Positions 37,420 through 46,190 of a DNA stretch of 64,000 bases are shown here, in pieces. Source of the DNA: Acinetobacter beijerinckii CIP 110307 (lineage in GTDB: Bacteria > Pseudomonadota > Gammaproteobacteria > Pseudomonadales > Moraxellaceae); contig NZ_KB849763.1 of assembly GCF_000369005.1 (NCBI RefSeq), positions 289,421 through 353,420 on the forward strand, in the 5' to 3' direction. The position numbers were made by a program, and so were the translations under genes. The notes beneath the pieces are model-generated. The model was not told the DNA's origin. It was given only the letters and a program-made list of their open reading frames with translations, and searched no databases. The number at the start of each line of letters is the position of its first letter. The first letter of the stretch is position 1.

Positions 37420-37839
37420 TTAGGTTCTAGGAGGGCGCAAAATCTCTTGCCAATAGCCAGCAAGATGTCGAGCCTGATAGGCTGTATGAATATGCGTATT
37501 TAACTCTAAAAAGGGCGAAGAAGACAGACTCGGTGTCTGTTGATCCAAAGCAAGATTAACCGTTTGACAATGTGAAGAACTATTGCAGTCCTGACAATGT
37601 ACATTATCTTGCATCATTCCTTCATGACATTTCATGAAATTACCCGAATGGGCATGTGGCATTTGATGATGTTGATCCATCATTTGCTGGTCATGACAAG
37701 ACATGGTTTGGGGCGTTGAAGACATCATTTGATCAGACTGAAGGGTTTGAACTGCTGCAACAGCCACACTGCTCCCCCCGATGAAAAATATCATCAGGAA
37801 TACAAACCACAGATGTTTGTATTGCTTGCGCAGTTGCAC
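37420..37839 (-). CDS. CopL-like His/Met/Cys-rich protein upstream of copAB
   Basis: A 139-residue protein with one hydrophobic N-terminal helix (signal peptide or anchor, about residues 11-30). It is very rich in Met, His and Cys: SCHDQQMMDQHHQMPHAH and MQDNVHCQDCNSSSHC are plausible metal-binding segments. It starts with GTG (AGGA 7 bp upstream). The position before copA, the charge pattern and size resemble CopL of xanthomonads, which is needed for copper-induced copAB expression. The homology is suggested, not proved; it could be another periplasmic copper protein. Confidence 0.7.
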   Translation of the reverse strand: MQLRKQYKHLWFVFLMIFFIGGSSVAVAAVQTLQSDQMMSSTPQTMSCHDQQMMDQHHQMPHAHSGNFMKCHEGMMQDNVHCQDCNSSSHCQTVNLALDQQTPSLSSSPFLELNTHIHTAYQARHLAGYWQEILRPPRT

Positions 37840-38038
37840 TTAATGTTCCTTGTTTCAATCATCAAAAATTAATTTAGTCTGCTTAGCATAATTTCTTTTA
37901 TAGTTATGCACAATCATCGAAGTGTTTGAATTTGGATAAATCTATTCAAAGCTTATATCAGATTGTTGTTTTATCAAACGAATCGACAATTTGACATCGA
38001 CGGACAAAAAGAAAGCAAAATGAATAAGTTAATGCACA

Positions 38039-38066
38039 AAAAAAGGACAAAAACCTGTCCTTTTTT
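38039..38066 (-). terminator. Terminator downstream of rpe
   Basis: Stem AAAAAAGGACA / TGTCCTTTTTT (11 bp, exact) with a 6-nt loop and T-runs on both strands. Confidence 0.85.
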
Positions 38067-38123
38067 CATCGTTTTGTTGTGAATATAAACAATTGAAATG
38101 ATTTTGTTTATTTTAACAACATC

Positions 38124-38180
38124 TTATCCACCTGCTTATCAACACGGTTATCCACCCAGTTATAAACAAGGTTATCCACA
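38124..38180 (+). promoter_or_regulatory. Array of five DnaA-box-like 9-mers at 12-bp pitch
   Basis: 9-mers begin at 38124, 38136, 38148, 38160 and 38172, all in the same orientation: TTATCCACC, TTATCAACA, TTATCCACC, TTATAAACA and TTATCCACA. Compared with the consensus TTATNCACA these are one perfect site, three with one mismatch and one with one or two. The 3-nt spacers vary (TGC, CGG, CAG, AGG), so the constancy lies in the boxes. A weaker sixth site could begin at 38184. It could act in DnaA titration or local regulation. Confidence 0.65.
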
Positions 38181-38208
38181 GGCTTGTGTGAAAAATAGGA
38201 TAAAAACA

Positions 38209-38895
38209 CTAAACTTCTGTTGCACCAACTTTTGCCAACTCTGCACGCATTTGGTCTATGACAGTTTTATAATCAGGTTGACCAAAAATCGCTGAACCGG
38301 CAACGAACATATCGGCACCTGCTTCCGCAATTTCACGGATATTTGCTGGGCCAACACCACCATCAACTTCTAAACGAATATCACGACCACTCGCATCAAT
38401 AATTTTGCGTGCTTGACGAAGTTTTTCCAAAGTCATCGGAATAAATTTCTGACCACCAAAACCTGGGTTTACACTCATCAACAAAATTTGATCCACTTTA
38501 TCTAAAACATAATCAAGATGATGTAACGGCGTTGCAGGATTGAATACTAAACCAGCTTTCGCACCACCAGACTTAATCAACTGCAAAGAACGATCAATAT
38601 GATCTGTTGCTTCAGGGTGGAACGTAATAATGTCTGCACCCGCATCCAAGAAATCACCAATCATACGGTCTACAGGTGAAACCATAAGATGCACATCAAT
38701 CGGTGCTTTAATGCCATAGTTTTTTAATGTCTTGCAGATACCCGCACCAAAAGTCAGATTCGGCACATAGTGGTTATCCATCACATCAAAATGTACAACG
38801 TCTGCACCCGCAGCTAGAACTTTTTCTACATCTTCACCTAAACGTGCAAAATCAGCAGATAAAATTGAAGGAGCAATTAAATAAGGCTTGGACAT
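38209..38895 (-). CDS. rpe: Ribulose-phosphate 3-epimerase
   Basis: A 228-residue TIM-barrel enzyme interconverting ribulose-5-phosphate and xylulose-5-phosphate in the pentose phosphate pathway. Motifs include [14 protein letters not shown], the metal-site segment [36 protein letters not shown] and VDGGVGP. I chose ATG 38895 because the family begins [10 protein letters not shown]; the upstream codon at 38931 adds a non-conserved segment. Its 3' side contains the DnaA-box array, which would be transcribed with it before the terminator. Confidence 0.95.
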   Translation of the reverse strand: MSKPYLIAPSILSADFARLGEDVEKVLAAGADVVHFDVMDNHYVPNLTFGAGICKTLKNYGIKAPIDVHLMVSPVDRMIGDFLDAGADIITFHPEATDHIDRSLQLIKSGGAKAGLVFNPATPLHHLDYVLDKVDQILLMSVNPGFGGQKFIPMTLEKLRQARKIIDASGRDIRLEVDGGVGPANIREIAEAGADMFVAGSAIFGQPDYKTVIDQMRAELAKVGATEV

Positions 38896-39077
38896 GGATG
38901 ACCTGGCAACTAGGAAGAAATGATTAATCAATTATAGCAAATTCATTCTGCTTAGGGCTGTTACAAACATATTATTCGAGCATTGCAAACATGCAACATG
39001 CCGTTGCAGAGATACTATTTTTTTGTGCTTTCATGTTTGTTATGTTTTCTTATGACATAAAAAGATGACCTATACAT

Positions 39078-39353
39078 ATGAATAGCACAACTCAAATTGA
39101 AACAATTGAAGCCAAACGTATTAGTAAACGTTTAGTGAATCATTGGAAGCATAAATTTGAAGTATCAGAGACTGAGCTACATTCAAAAATTTTTATGCCG
39201 ACAGCAACGGTTACTCTTACGCCAAATGAACAGCACCTAGGTGTACTGATTGAAAATCAGCAAGAAGATGTTCAACGCTTAGAACACGTGGTGATTGACC
39301 ATTTAAATCGAATGGCACAACAAGAGTTTATTGTTGAATGGCAGCATCATTAA
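39078..39353 (+). CDS. DUF2218 family protein
   Basis: A 91-residue small soluble protein. The pattern AKRISKRLVNHWKHKFEV followed by LTPNEQHLGVLIE and a C-terminal helix VIDHLNRMAQQEF fits DUF2218, a family of short proteins with no known function, some found near siderophore or iron genes in other bacteria. Nothing around it here suggests iron. It is a single gene with its own terminator. Confidence 0.8.
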   Translation: MNSTTQIETIEAKRISKRLVNHWKHKFEVSETELHSKIFMPTATVTLTPNEQHLGVLIENQQEDVQRLEHVVIDHLNRMAQQEFIVEWQHH

Positions 39354-39379
39354 AAAGAAGCTCATATGAGCTTCTTTTT
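39352..39379. terminator. Bidirectional terminator DUF2218 / fghA
   Basis: AAAAGAAGCTCAT and its exact complement form a near-perfect palindrome with an A-run and a T-run, between convergent genes. Confidence 0.9.
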
Positions 39380-40225
39380 TTAACCTGCAACTTTTTCTAA
39401 TTGTATGGCATGAAACTGTAAGTGATCATCAATAAAACTTTGAATAAAGTAATAACCGTGATCATAACTTTTATGTAAACGCAAAGTCAGATGTTGACCG
39501 ACATCTAAGCAAGCTTGCTTAAACTTTTCAGGATTTAATTGATCATAGAACTGATCATCCAAACCTTGATCAATCAGAATTTCATCAAAAATTCGACCTT
39601 TTTGTTGAATCAATGCTGTAGCGTCATGCGCTAACCATTGTTGTTGATCAGCACCAAGATATTGGCTAAATGCTTTTTCACCCCAAGGACAAATACTTGG
39701 TACACAAATCGGAGCAAAAGCAGAAACTGATTTAAATTGTTCAGGATATTTAAATGCCAAAGTCAAAGCACCATGACCACCCATCGAATGTCCAAAGATA
39801 CCAATTTGACTTTCAATGATTGGAAACTCTTGTAATACATGCGCATACAGTTCATCGACCAAATAAGATTCCATTTGGTAATGTTCAGCCCAAGGCTGTT
39901 GCGTCGCATTGATATAAAAACCTGCACCCTGACCAATATCCCAATGATCCCCTTTTGCCACATTTTCACCGCGGGGTGAAGTATCAGGCATAATCAAAAT
40001 CAGACTTAATCGTGCCGCCATTCGTTGAGCATGTGCTTTGATGGCGAATGTATCTTCTGTACAAGTCAAACCAGCAAGATAAAATAATGCTGAACACGGC
40101 TTCCCTTCCAAAGCAGCGGGCGGTAAATATACACCTACTTTGGCTAAGCCTTTAAGATGTTGAGATTCTAGTTGATAAATTCGTTGTTCACCCTCAAAAC
40201 AACGATTTTTTTGCATGAGCTGCAT
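39380..40225 (-). CDS. fghA: S-formylglutathione hydrolase
   Basis: About 281 residues. An alpha/beta hydrolase of the esterase D type that completes glutathione-dependent formaldehyde detoxification by splitting S-formylglutathione into formate and glutathione. The nucleophile motif is GIFGHSMGGHGAL. Other family segments are LAGLTCTEDTF, MPDTSPRG and LDDQFYDQLNPE; the His is in KSYDHGYYF. I chose ATG 40225, with AGGA 8 bp upstream; an ATG at 40234 is an alternative. It overlaps the end of the C13-peptidase gene. The partner FrmA dehydrogenase is not in the window. Confidence 0.94.
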   Translation of the reverse strand: MQLMQKNRCFEGEQRIYQLESQHLKGLAKVGVYLPPAALEGKPCSALFYLAGLTCTEDTFAIKAHAQRMAARLSLILIMPDTSPRGENVAKGDHWDIGQGAGFYINATQQPWAEHYQMESYLVDELYAHVLQEFPIIESQIGIFGHSMGGHGALTLAFKYPEQFKSVSAFAPICVPSICPWGEKAFSQYLGADQQQWLAHDATALIQQKGRIFDEILIDQGLDDQFYDQLNPEKFKQACLDVGQHLTLRLHKSYDHGYYFIQSFIDDHLQFHAIQLEKVAG

Positions 40226-41639
40226 GTTGATCATCCTGTGATTTTGTAATATCTGTTGTTGTCAAATTCTGTGTAGGAAATAAATATGGTTCTAATTGTG
40301 GCAACATCAATTCCATATTACGCCCGATTGCCCATTGAGGTTCAGACGGTTCAACACCTTGTGCAACTTCCCACTTCGTAACAGTTTGCTTAGCTTGTTC
40401 AAATGCTGTTTTCATCGAATATTGTTCACGCATTGCCAAATCGAAAAATGCACGTCCAAAATAAGTATAATCAGCTTCATTATTACAACCAAAAGAGGTT
40501 TTATCTGCTGCTGAAGCAGTAATAATTAAAGTATCAGGTGATTGTAATGCGGGTATAAAACTACCCGAATAGCAAGCTGAAATCACAATGACTCGCCAGC
40601 GAATCCCTGACTTATCTAAAGTTTCACGTAACCACTTCGGATCAACTTGCCCCAAATTTAAAGGCGCATTTTCAATTTCAAAATGATTACGTTCGCCATG
40701 TGAAGTCATATATAAAAATAACACATCGCTATCACGATTCATTTGTTGACCAATACGGCGTAGCGCCAATTCCATACTGGTTTTAGAGGCGATCGGCACT
40801 TCTAAACGCGTCGCTGGATTATTGATTAACATGATAGAACGACCCACTGTGCCAAATCGTGTATCAAACTGCTCTCTTATTCGCTCAATTTCAGATTTAA
40901 ATACATCCACATAGCTATCACCTGCCACGCCCATAAAATACCAATGACTTTTAGTGATATCACCATATTGAATCTGATCAAGCGCCTGATTTAATAAATC
41001 AGATTGGGCATAAAATGCATCTTCGGCGAAACTTGGTGGTGTTTGTTCTACTTTCCAAATGGGTTGATCTTTAACTGAAAGCTGCCAAACGACCATCGTC
41101 GCAATAGTGGCAATAAAAACTAAACCACGTTCCCACCACGGCCAGTTTAAAGCACGAGAAAAGACCCAAATGACGGCGAGACTTTGCCAAACGAATAAAC
41201 CGACAAACAATGGAGGCAAGAAACCATTGTAGATACTATCTGGGATAAAATTTAGATAGCCATTTGAACCCAAATACTGAATGATACATTGTAAAAGCAG
41301 AATATTGGTATCAAGAACAAGCCACAATAATGCAGGTACTAACATCAAGCGAGGTTGATTCATGCGTTGAGAGAGGAAAATACCCACAATCAATGCAATA
41401 AAAGGCCAAAGTGCATAGCCAATCAGCCCTTGAGGGTTAAAATCACCAATTTGACCTGCTACTAACCAACTATATAAAGAGTTGGTACATCCACCCAAAA
41501 CTCCCCAAATAATAAGTTGAGTAATCGATGGATGAACGACTTGTAATGAACGACGTGACCCAAGAAACAACCACATTCCAGCAATTTGGTTACTTTTAAA
41601 ATCATGCCAGATATTAATAGAGGGCTTAAGGTCAATCAT
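40194..41639 (-). CDS. Peptidase C13 (legumain-like) multi-pass membrane protein
   Basis: A 481-residue protein. The N-terminal half (about residues 35-205) has six or so hydrophobic helices; a soluble caspase-like domain follows from about 230. The catalytic His is in YMTSHGERNHFE and the Cys in VIVISACYSGSFIPAL, matching family C13. Bacterial C13 membrane proteins are little studied; a role in protein maturation or quality control is possible. Its end overlaps fghA by 32 bp, so the genes are co-transcribed, though no functional link is evident. Confidence 0.85.
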   Translation of the reverse strand: MIDLKPSINIWHDFKSNQIAGMWLFLGSRRSLQVVHPSITQLIIWGVLGGCTNSLYSWLVAGQIGDFNPQGLIGYALWPFIALIVGIFLSQRMNQPRLMLVPALLWLVLDTNILLLQCIIQYLGSNGYLNFIPDSIYNGFLPPLFVGLFVWQSLAVIWVFSRALNWPWWERGLVFIATIATMVVWQLSVKDQPIWKVEQTPPSFAEDAFYAQSDLLNQALDQIQYGDITKSHWYFMGVAGDSYVDVFKSEIERIREQFDTRFGTVGRSIMLINNPATRLEVPIASKTSMELALRRIGQQMNRDSDVLFLYMTSHGERNHFEIENAPLNLGQVDPKWLRETLDKSGIRWRVIVISACYSGSFIPALQSPDTLIITASAADKTSFGCNNEADYTYFGRAFFDLAMREQYSMKTAFEQAKQTVTKWEVAQGVEPSEPQWAIGRNMELMLPQLEPYLFPTQNLTTTDITKSQDDQHAAHAKKSLF

Positions 41640-41842
41640 AAAATTCTTCGGGAGGTTCTCTTTTCTAGCCTAAACTGAAAACATGCTATTCTAAATATTG
41701 AATAAACCGTACTTTTCTAAAAAGACGCTATGCGTGACTGTAGTTTAAGCTCGACAAGAATTTTTTAGCAATCATGCTTTTGCACTATATCACAAATCTT
41801 TACGTAGCATTGACGCAAGCCAAACAATCAAATTGCTCTTAT

Positions 41843-42652
41843 TTATATTTGACCTTTTGGAAAATATGCATCAAAACGACATGCATCTCCCAACCATTGA
41901 TGATCCGGTGTTTGCTCTGCTAGATAAACAGCATGTCTCGGTCGTTTAACTATCACTCTCTTCGCAATTTTTTGAGCTAAATGCAACAGCTGATCACCTA
42001 AATCCATTTCTCCATCTTCAGGTAGTAACATGTGCAATAACTGCATTTGCTTTTTCACTTGTGCTTGTTTTTTCTGGGCTTGATGATTCTGATCACGCTG
42101 CGGAAACATAGGATCTAAATACACAACATCTACATATTCACTTTGTTGTGCCAACTCATTTAAATAGCTATTTGAATCGGCATGAATCAGTTGAATGCGT
42201 GACATATGTGCTTGTAAAAATGCATCTTGTTCAGCTTGTGCCTTAGTGTATTCCAATAACACGAATAGAATCGGATGTCGTTCAATCAAACGAACATTTG
42301 CTCCGAGATAAGCCATAAGTAAACTGTCATGACCAAGTCCAGCTGTTGCATCAATCAAGCTTGGTTTTTCACCAAGTTGACAAGCTCTAGCAAGCATTTC
42401 CGATTTTAAGCTGGCCCGTTTTAAACGAGGAATTTCAGCACGCCAATCAGGTTGCATTTTCATGCCATTCGCGGAGAGACTCAATCCATCTTCATCCAAA
42501 ACCAACGCCATTTCTGGATTTAAACGCAGAAAACGAGCATTGATCTTTTCAACCAATTGCCCTGTAAGCTGTACATTCAATTCAGCCAAACGTGTTTGCA
42601 ATCGCTGAAATTGCTGTTCACATTCTGCTGGATACCAACATTTCATCTGCAT
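41843..42652 (-). CDS. rsmJ: 16S rRNA (guanine1516-N2)-methyltransferase RsmJ
   Basis: About 269 residues, an S-adenosylmethionine-dependent methyltransferase. The cofactor motif is [18 protein letters not shown] and the acidic second motif is VRLIERHP. The catalytic-site block VVYLDPMFP and later [10 protein letters not shown] match RsmJ, which modifies G1516 of 16S rRNA. I start at 42652, where TAATG overlaps the uppP stop, giving translational coupling; ATG 42646 is also possible. Confidence 0.9.
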   Translation of the reverse strand: MQMKCWYPAECEQQFQRLQTRLAELNVQLTGQLVEKINARFLRLNPEMALVLDEDGLSLSANGMKMQPDWRAEIPRLKRASLKSEMLARACQLGEKPSLIDATAGLGHDSLLMAYLGANVRLIERHPILFVLLEYTKAQAEQDAFLQAHMSRIQLIHADSNSYLNELAQQSEYVDVVYLDPMFPQRDQNHQAQKKQAQVKKQMQLLHMLLPEDGEMDLGDQLLHLAQKIAKRVIVKRPRHAVYLAEQTPDHQWLGDACRFDAYFPKGQI

Positions 42653-43473
42653 TACCAATGCACCCAACCCGTCCACCAAGTCGCCAAGATAAAAACACCG
42701 AAACCGATACGATAATACGCAAATGCGGTGAAGTCATGTTTAGAAACATATCGAATCAGTGCTCGAATCACAATCAATGCAGAAATAAAAGCGACAACAA
42801 TTCCAACACCTAGAACCACCATATCATTGCTATGTAATTCATGGCGCATTTTATACATATCTAATAAACCTGCCCCCATCAGCACAGGAATACCTAGGAA
42901 AAATGAAAACTCGGCAGCAGCTTTACGTGAAATACCTAAAAACAGTGAACCAATAATGGTTGAACCTGAGCGTGAAGTTCCTGGTATGAGTGCAAAACAT
43001 TGGATAAGACCAATTAATGTAGCTTGTTTAAAAGTTAAATCTTCAACTTCATGACTAACCACTTGATGCTGACGACGTTCGGCCCACAAAATAATGAAAC
43101 CACCAATAATTAAAGCAATCGCGACTGTAATTGCATTAAAAAGATAAGCTTTTACTACATCACCAAAGGTCAAGCCAATAATTACGATTGGAATAGAAGC
43201 AATAATTAAATTTAGGCTGAGGCGACGACCTTGTTCTTGTCCTGTAAGTGCACCGATCAAGGCACCCCACAACTTCCCCCAATATTCATAAATGACAGCA
43301 GCAATTGCACCTATTTGTACCGCCACAGCAAACATATCTCTTTTTTCAATACTCCAAAAATCAAGTAATTGACCAGTTAGAATTAAATGTCCTGTACTCG
43401 AAATGGGTAGAAATTCAGTAATGCCCTCGACCAACCCCATCATTGCTGCTTTTAATAGCAATAAAAGACCCAT
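42652..43473 (-). CDS. uppP: Undecaprenyl-diphosphatase UppP (BacA)
   Basis: A 273-residue membrane enzyme that recycles the lipid carrier for cell-wall synthesis by removing a phosphate from undecaprenyl pyrophosphate. Both active-site repeats are visible: [20 protein letters not shown] near the N terminus and [20 protein letters not shown] near residue 170. It has about eight hydrophobic helices. AGGGTG precedes the ATG. It lies 8 bp after tsaB and overlaps rsmJ, forming a tsaB-uppP-rsmJ unit. Confidence 0.96.
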   Translation of the reverse strand: MGLLLLLKAAMMGLVEGITEFLPISSTGHLILTGQLLDFWSIEKRDMFAVAVQIGAIAAVIYEYWGKLWGALIGALTGQEQGRRLSLNLIIASIPIVIIGLTFGDVVKAYLFNAITVAIALIIGGFIILWAERRQHQVVSHEVEDLTFKQATLIGLIQCFALIPGTSRSGSTIIGSLFLGISRKAAAEFSFFLGIPVLMGAGLLDMYKMRHELHSNDMVVLGVGIVVAFISALIVIRALIRYVSKHDFTAFAYYRIGFGVFILATWWTGWVHW

Positions 43474-43481
43474 AATTCACC

Positions 43482-44165
43482 CTAGTTTGCTTTACCTTGA
43501 TCTGGAATTTTCTTCCATGCATCATCACGCAAATACACAGGTAATGCCTGTTCAGCATCTACCCATTTTTGTTGCATGGCAGATACACGAGCAATGATTG
43601 AGATATCCTGTGCAGTCGCAATAATTTTTGACATAGAATCGTCACTTGATTTTACGAGATCAGGCTTAATCAATTCTGAACCAGAACCAATTATTTCAAA
43701 TTGAGAATAATCTGCGGCATCTTCATAATTTAATAATTTTTCGGCATCTACAGCCTGCATAATCCCATGATCATCTAAGCTAAAATTAGCAATATAGACC
43801 TCTTTCATACGCGCATCGAGTACAGCACTGACCTGAGTTAGACCAGTTAAACGATATGCTGCTTGTGCTAGAGCTTGTAAACTTGATATAGGAATAACGG
43901 GTAAATCTTGAGACCATGCCAATGCCTGTGCAACAGCAGCATTAATACGAACACCACTAAATGAACCTGGTCCACGACTAAAGGCGATTGCAGTCAAATC
44001 AGAAAATTGTATTCCTGTTTTCAATAATGCTTGTTCAATTAACGGCAAAATTGTTTGTGTTTGTGCTTTAGGTCGCGCATCCAATTGGAAAAATAGTTCC
44101 TGAACCTCATCAATCAATGAAACAGAACACTGCTCATTTGCAGTTTCCAATGCAAGCAACTTCAT
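43482..44165 (-). CDS. tsaB: tRNA threonylcarbamoyladenosine biosynthesis protein TsaB
   Basis: A 227-residue ASKHA-fold protein that bridges TsaD and TsaE in making the t6A modification of tRNAs reading ANN codons. Motifs are LLALETANEQCSVSL, FSRGPGSFSGVRI and VSAVLDARMKEVY, all typical of TsaB. It is first in an operon with uppP and rsmJ; a terminator at 44255-44280 separates it from the carbonic anhydrase gene upstream. Confidence 0.95.
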   Translation of the reverse strand: MKLLALETANEQCSVSLIDEVQELFFQLDARPKAQTQTILPLIEQALLKTGIQFSDLTAIAFSRGPGSFSGVRINAAVAQALAWSQDLPVIPISSLQALAQAAYRLTGLTQVSAVLDARMKEVYIANFSLDDHGIMQAVDAEKLLNYEDAADYSQFEIIGSGSELIKPDLVKSSDDSMSKIIATAQDISIIARVSAMQQKWVDAEQALPVYLRDDAWKKIPDQGKAN

Positions 44166-44254
44166 GCAAAAACCTTAGTCTGAAAGAGATAAAAAACGAT
44201 GAGTATCATACTCCACCCAAACGCGCTATGCGAGTTATTGGCTTTTGATAGATA

Positions 44255-44280
44255 CAAAAAAGCCAAGTTGATCCTTGGCA
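44255..44280 (-). terminator. Terminator after the gamma-carbonic anhydrase gene
   Basis: Stem GCCAAG / CTTGGC with a 6-nt loop and, on the minus strand, a run of six or more T. It lies 29 bp beyond the stop. Confidence 0.75.
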
Positions 44281-44308
44281 AATAATGAATTGATATTAAT
44301 TCCCTTTA

Positions 44309-44839
44309 CTAGAATGTAAATTCTTCCAATTCTAAGAAGTTTTTATAGTGTTCAGCATAATGTAAGGCACTTAAACGCAATCTCACAGCCCCCTGTTCAT
44401 CTAAAGTTTTAATTACTTTTCCAGGTGAACCCATGACCACAGAATTATCGGGAATAACTTTGCCTTCAGGAATCAAGGCATTTGCACCAATGATGCAATT
44501 TTTACCAATCACGGCATTATTTAATACGACAGCATTTATACCAATTAAAGAGTTATCTCCAATGGTGCAGCCATGTAACATTACCTGATGACCAACTGTC
44601 ACATACTCCCCAATATTGAGCTCAATTCCTGCATCTGTGTGTAAAACAGCATTTTCTTGAATATTTGAAAAATTTCCAATACGAATTTTAGAATTATCGG
44701 CTCGTACAACTGCACCAAACCAAATACTAACTTGGCGGCCTAATTCTGCTTGACCAATCACCGTCGCTGTTGGAGCAATCCAACCATCCCACGGTTCATA
44801 TAATGCTTTTGGACTCAATCCTTGATACTTATACATCAT
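44309..44839 (-). CDS. Gamma-carbonic anhydrase family protein (YrdA/PaaY-like)
   Basis: A 176-residue left-handed beta-helix protein built of hexapeptide repeats. Probable metal-binding His residues lie in ENAVLHTDAG and VTVGHQVMLHGCTIG, spaced as in gamma-carbonic anhydrases. Other conserved parts are VVRADNSKIRIGNFSNIQ and VVMGSPGKV. Whether it hydrates CO2 or has a different role is not clear for this branch. It lies 28 bp after a Nudix gene, so the two are probably co-transcribed. Confidence 0.9.
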   Translation of the reverse strand: MMYKYQGLSPKALYEPWDGWIAPTATVIGQAELGRQVSIWFGAVVRADNSKIRIGNFSNIQENAVLHTDAGIELNIGEYVTVGHQVMLHGCTIGDNSLIGINAVVLNNAVIGKNCIIGANALIPEGKVIPDNSVVMGSPGKVIKTLDEQGAVRLRLSALHYAEHYKNFLELEEFTF

Positions 44840-44867
44840 GTTAAAAATTCACCTTAATAAAATATGA

Positions 44868-45482
44868 TTAAAATTTAGATAAACCGAAATGAGGAGGATT
44901 TACTAGGAAAGGCCAATTCTTTTGATATCCCAGCCCATATTGAAATAACGACACCAACATGCGTGCAGTCAGCCCCCACACTATTTCACTCTCAACTTGC
45001 ATACTTGGAAAATAAATTGACTGTCTTGCAAGGCGCACTTCATACGGTAAAGGCGGCGCATCAATTAACTGTTGTAACGGGGCAAAGAAAATACGATCAA
45101 TTTCTGTGGGTTGGGCAATCAAATCCACTTCAGCAGGAATCAAACCAACAATAGGTTTGACCGATAAACCACTGCGAGCACGTTGCAAAGGCAAATCTCC
45201 CAAAAGCTTGACATCAAATGGATTTAATGCGGTTTCTTCTTGTGCTTCTCGTAGAGCAACAACAATATTACTCGTATCACTTGGGTCGCGCTTACCACCA
45301 GGAAATGATACTTCACCTGCATGTTGAGACAATTGCATAGAACGCCGCGTGAGCAATACTTTAGGCTGCGCTTCTTGCGTAATCGCAATTAATACAGCTG
45401 CATCTGCTTGTTGGATTCGTTTGGAAAAACGCAACCGTTGTTCTAAAAGTTGTATTAACGATGGCTCTTCCATATGACTCAT
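44868..45482 (-). CDS. Nudix hydrolase, CoA pyrophosphatase type (NudL-like)
   Basis: A 204-residue Nudix enzyme. The CoA-specific motif before the box (LLTRRSMQLSQHAGEVSFPG) and the Nudix box itself (GGKRDPSD ... REAQEETAL) are present and catalytic. Such enzymes cleave CoA derivatives or nucleotides. It is the first gene of a unit with the carbonic-anhydrase-like gene. There is a choice of two ATGs (45482 and 45473). Confidence 0.87.
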   Translation of the reverse strand: MSHMEEPSLIQLLEQRLRFSKRIQQADAAVLIAITQEAQPKVLLTRRSMQLSQHAGEVSFPGGKRDPSDTSNIVVALREAQEETALNPFDVKLLGDLPLQRARSGLSVKPIVGLIPAEVDLIAQPTEIDRIFFAPLQQLIDAPPLPYEVRLARQSIYFPSMQVESEIVWGLTARMLVSLFQYGLGYQKNWPFLVNPPHFGLSKF

Positions 45483-45602
45483 CTCTTATTCTTACGATCC
45501 TTACAAATCATCATAACTGAAATTTCCATGACAATCATAGATCATGATGCGAAGTGATAAAAATTCGGTTATGCTGAGTGATCTCTATCGCTGATGATAA
45601 TT

Positions 45603-46151
45603 ATGAGCTTTTGCGTTGCGTGTGGACATCAAACTGAAGCAAAAATCCCAGTAGGTGATCATAAAACAAGACTGGTCTGCACAAACTGTGGCAACATCCA
45701 CTATGAAAATCCAAAAGTGATTTGTGGAGCATTAGCAATTTGGGATGACAAAGTTTTACTGTGTCGTCGTGCCATAGAACCTCGTTATGGATTATGGACA
45801 CTCCCTGCTGGCTATATGGAATTGTTCGAAACAATGGAGCAAGGGGCCGCACGCGAAACAAGAGAAGAGGCTGAAGCCGAAGTAGAAATTGAACAGCTTT
45901 ACTGCATGTATAATATTCCACGCATTGGACAAATCTATGTCCTCTTTAAAGCCCAATTAAAACAAGGTTTATTCGGTGCTGGTGAAGAAAGCCTAGAATG
46001 CCGTTTATTTGAAGAACATGAAATTCCATGGACTGAACTTGCTTTTCCGAGTGTTGAACATACGCTGCGACATTATTTTGAAGATCGTAAACAAGGACTA
46101 TTCCCTTCTCATCTAGAAACGTTAGGTACTCGTTTAGATCAAACAGGTTAA
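45603..46151 (+). CDS. Nudix hydrolase with N-terminal zinc ribbon
   Basis: About 182 residues. An N-terminal zinc ribbon with two Cys pairs (FCVACGHQ and LVCTNCGNIH) precedes a Nudix domain whose box is intact: G-x5-E-x7-REUxEEA seen as GYMELFET and ARETREEAEAE. This combination resembles NADH pyrophosphatase-type enzymes, but the NudC SQPWPFPxS motif is absent, so the substrate is uncertain. I prefer ATG 45603; the upstream codon at 45594 adds three residues. A terminator follows. Confidence 0.85.
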   Translation: MSFCVACGHQTEAKIPVGDHKTRLVCTNCGNIHYENPKVICGALAIWDDKVLLCRRAIEPRYGLWTLPAGYMELFETMEQGAARETREEAEAEVEIEQLYCMYNIPRIGQIYVLFKAQLKQGLFGAGEESLECRLFEEHEIPWTELAFPSVEHTLRHYFEDRKQGLFPSHLETLGTRLDQTG

Positions 46152-46153
46152 AT

Positions 46154-46183
46154 AAAAAAGACCGCATTTGCGGTCTTTTTTAT
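46154..46183. terminator. Bidirectional terminator Nudix gene / filF
   Basis: Stem AAAAAAGACCGCA / TGCGGTCTTTTTT, almost perfect, between convergent genes. Confidence 0.9.
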
Positions 46184-46190
46184 TTAATGC

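Larger units (their letters stand above)
37840..38208. other. Intergenic region rpe / copL-like gene
   Basis: A 369-bp gap that probably holds the cop promoter, a terminator at 38039-38066 and a five-site DnaA-box array at 38124-38180. No Cop-specific operator was recognised and there is no credible gene. Confidence 0.7.

Noticed and set aside
38098..38295. A 65-codon frame across the DnaA-box array, giving a Tyr-Pro-rich four-residue repeat.
   Set aside because: The periodicity is explained by the 12-bp spacing of DnaA boxes. The frame runs antisense into rpe and has no ribosome-binding site.
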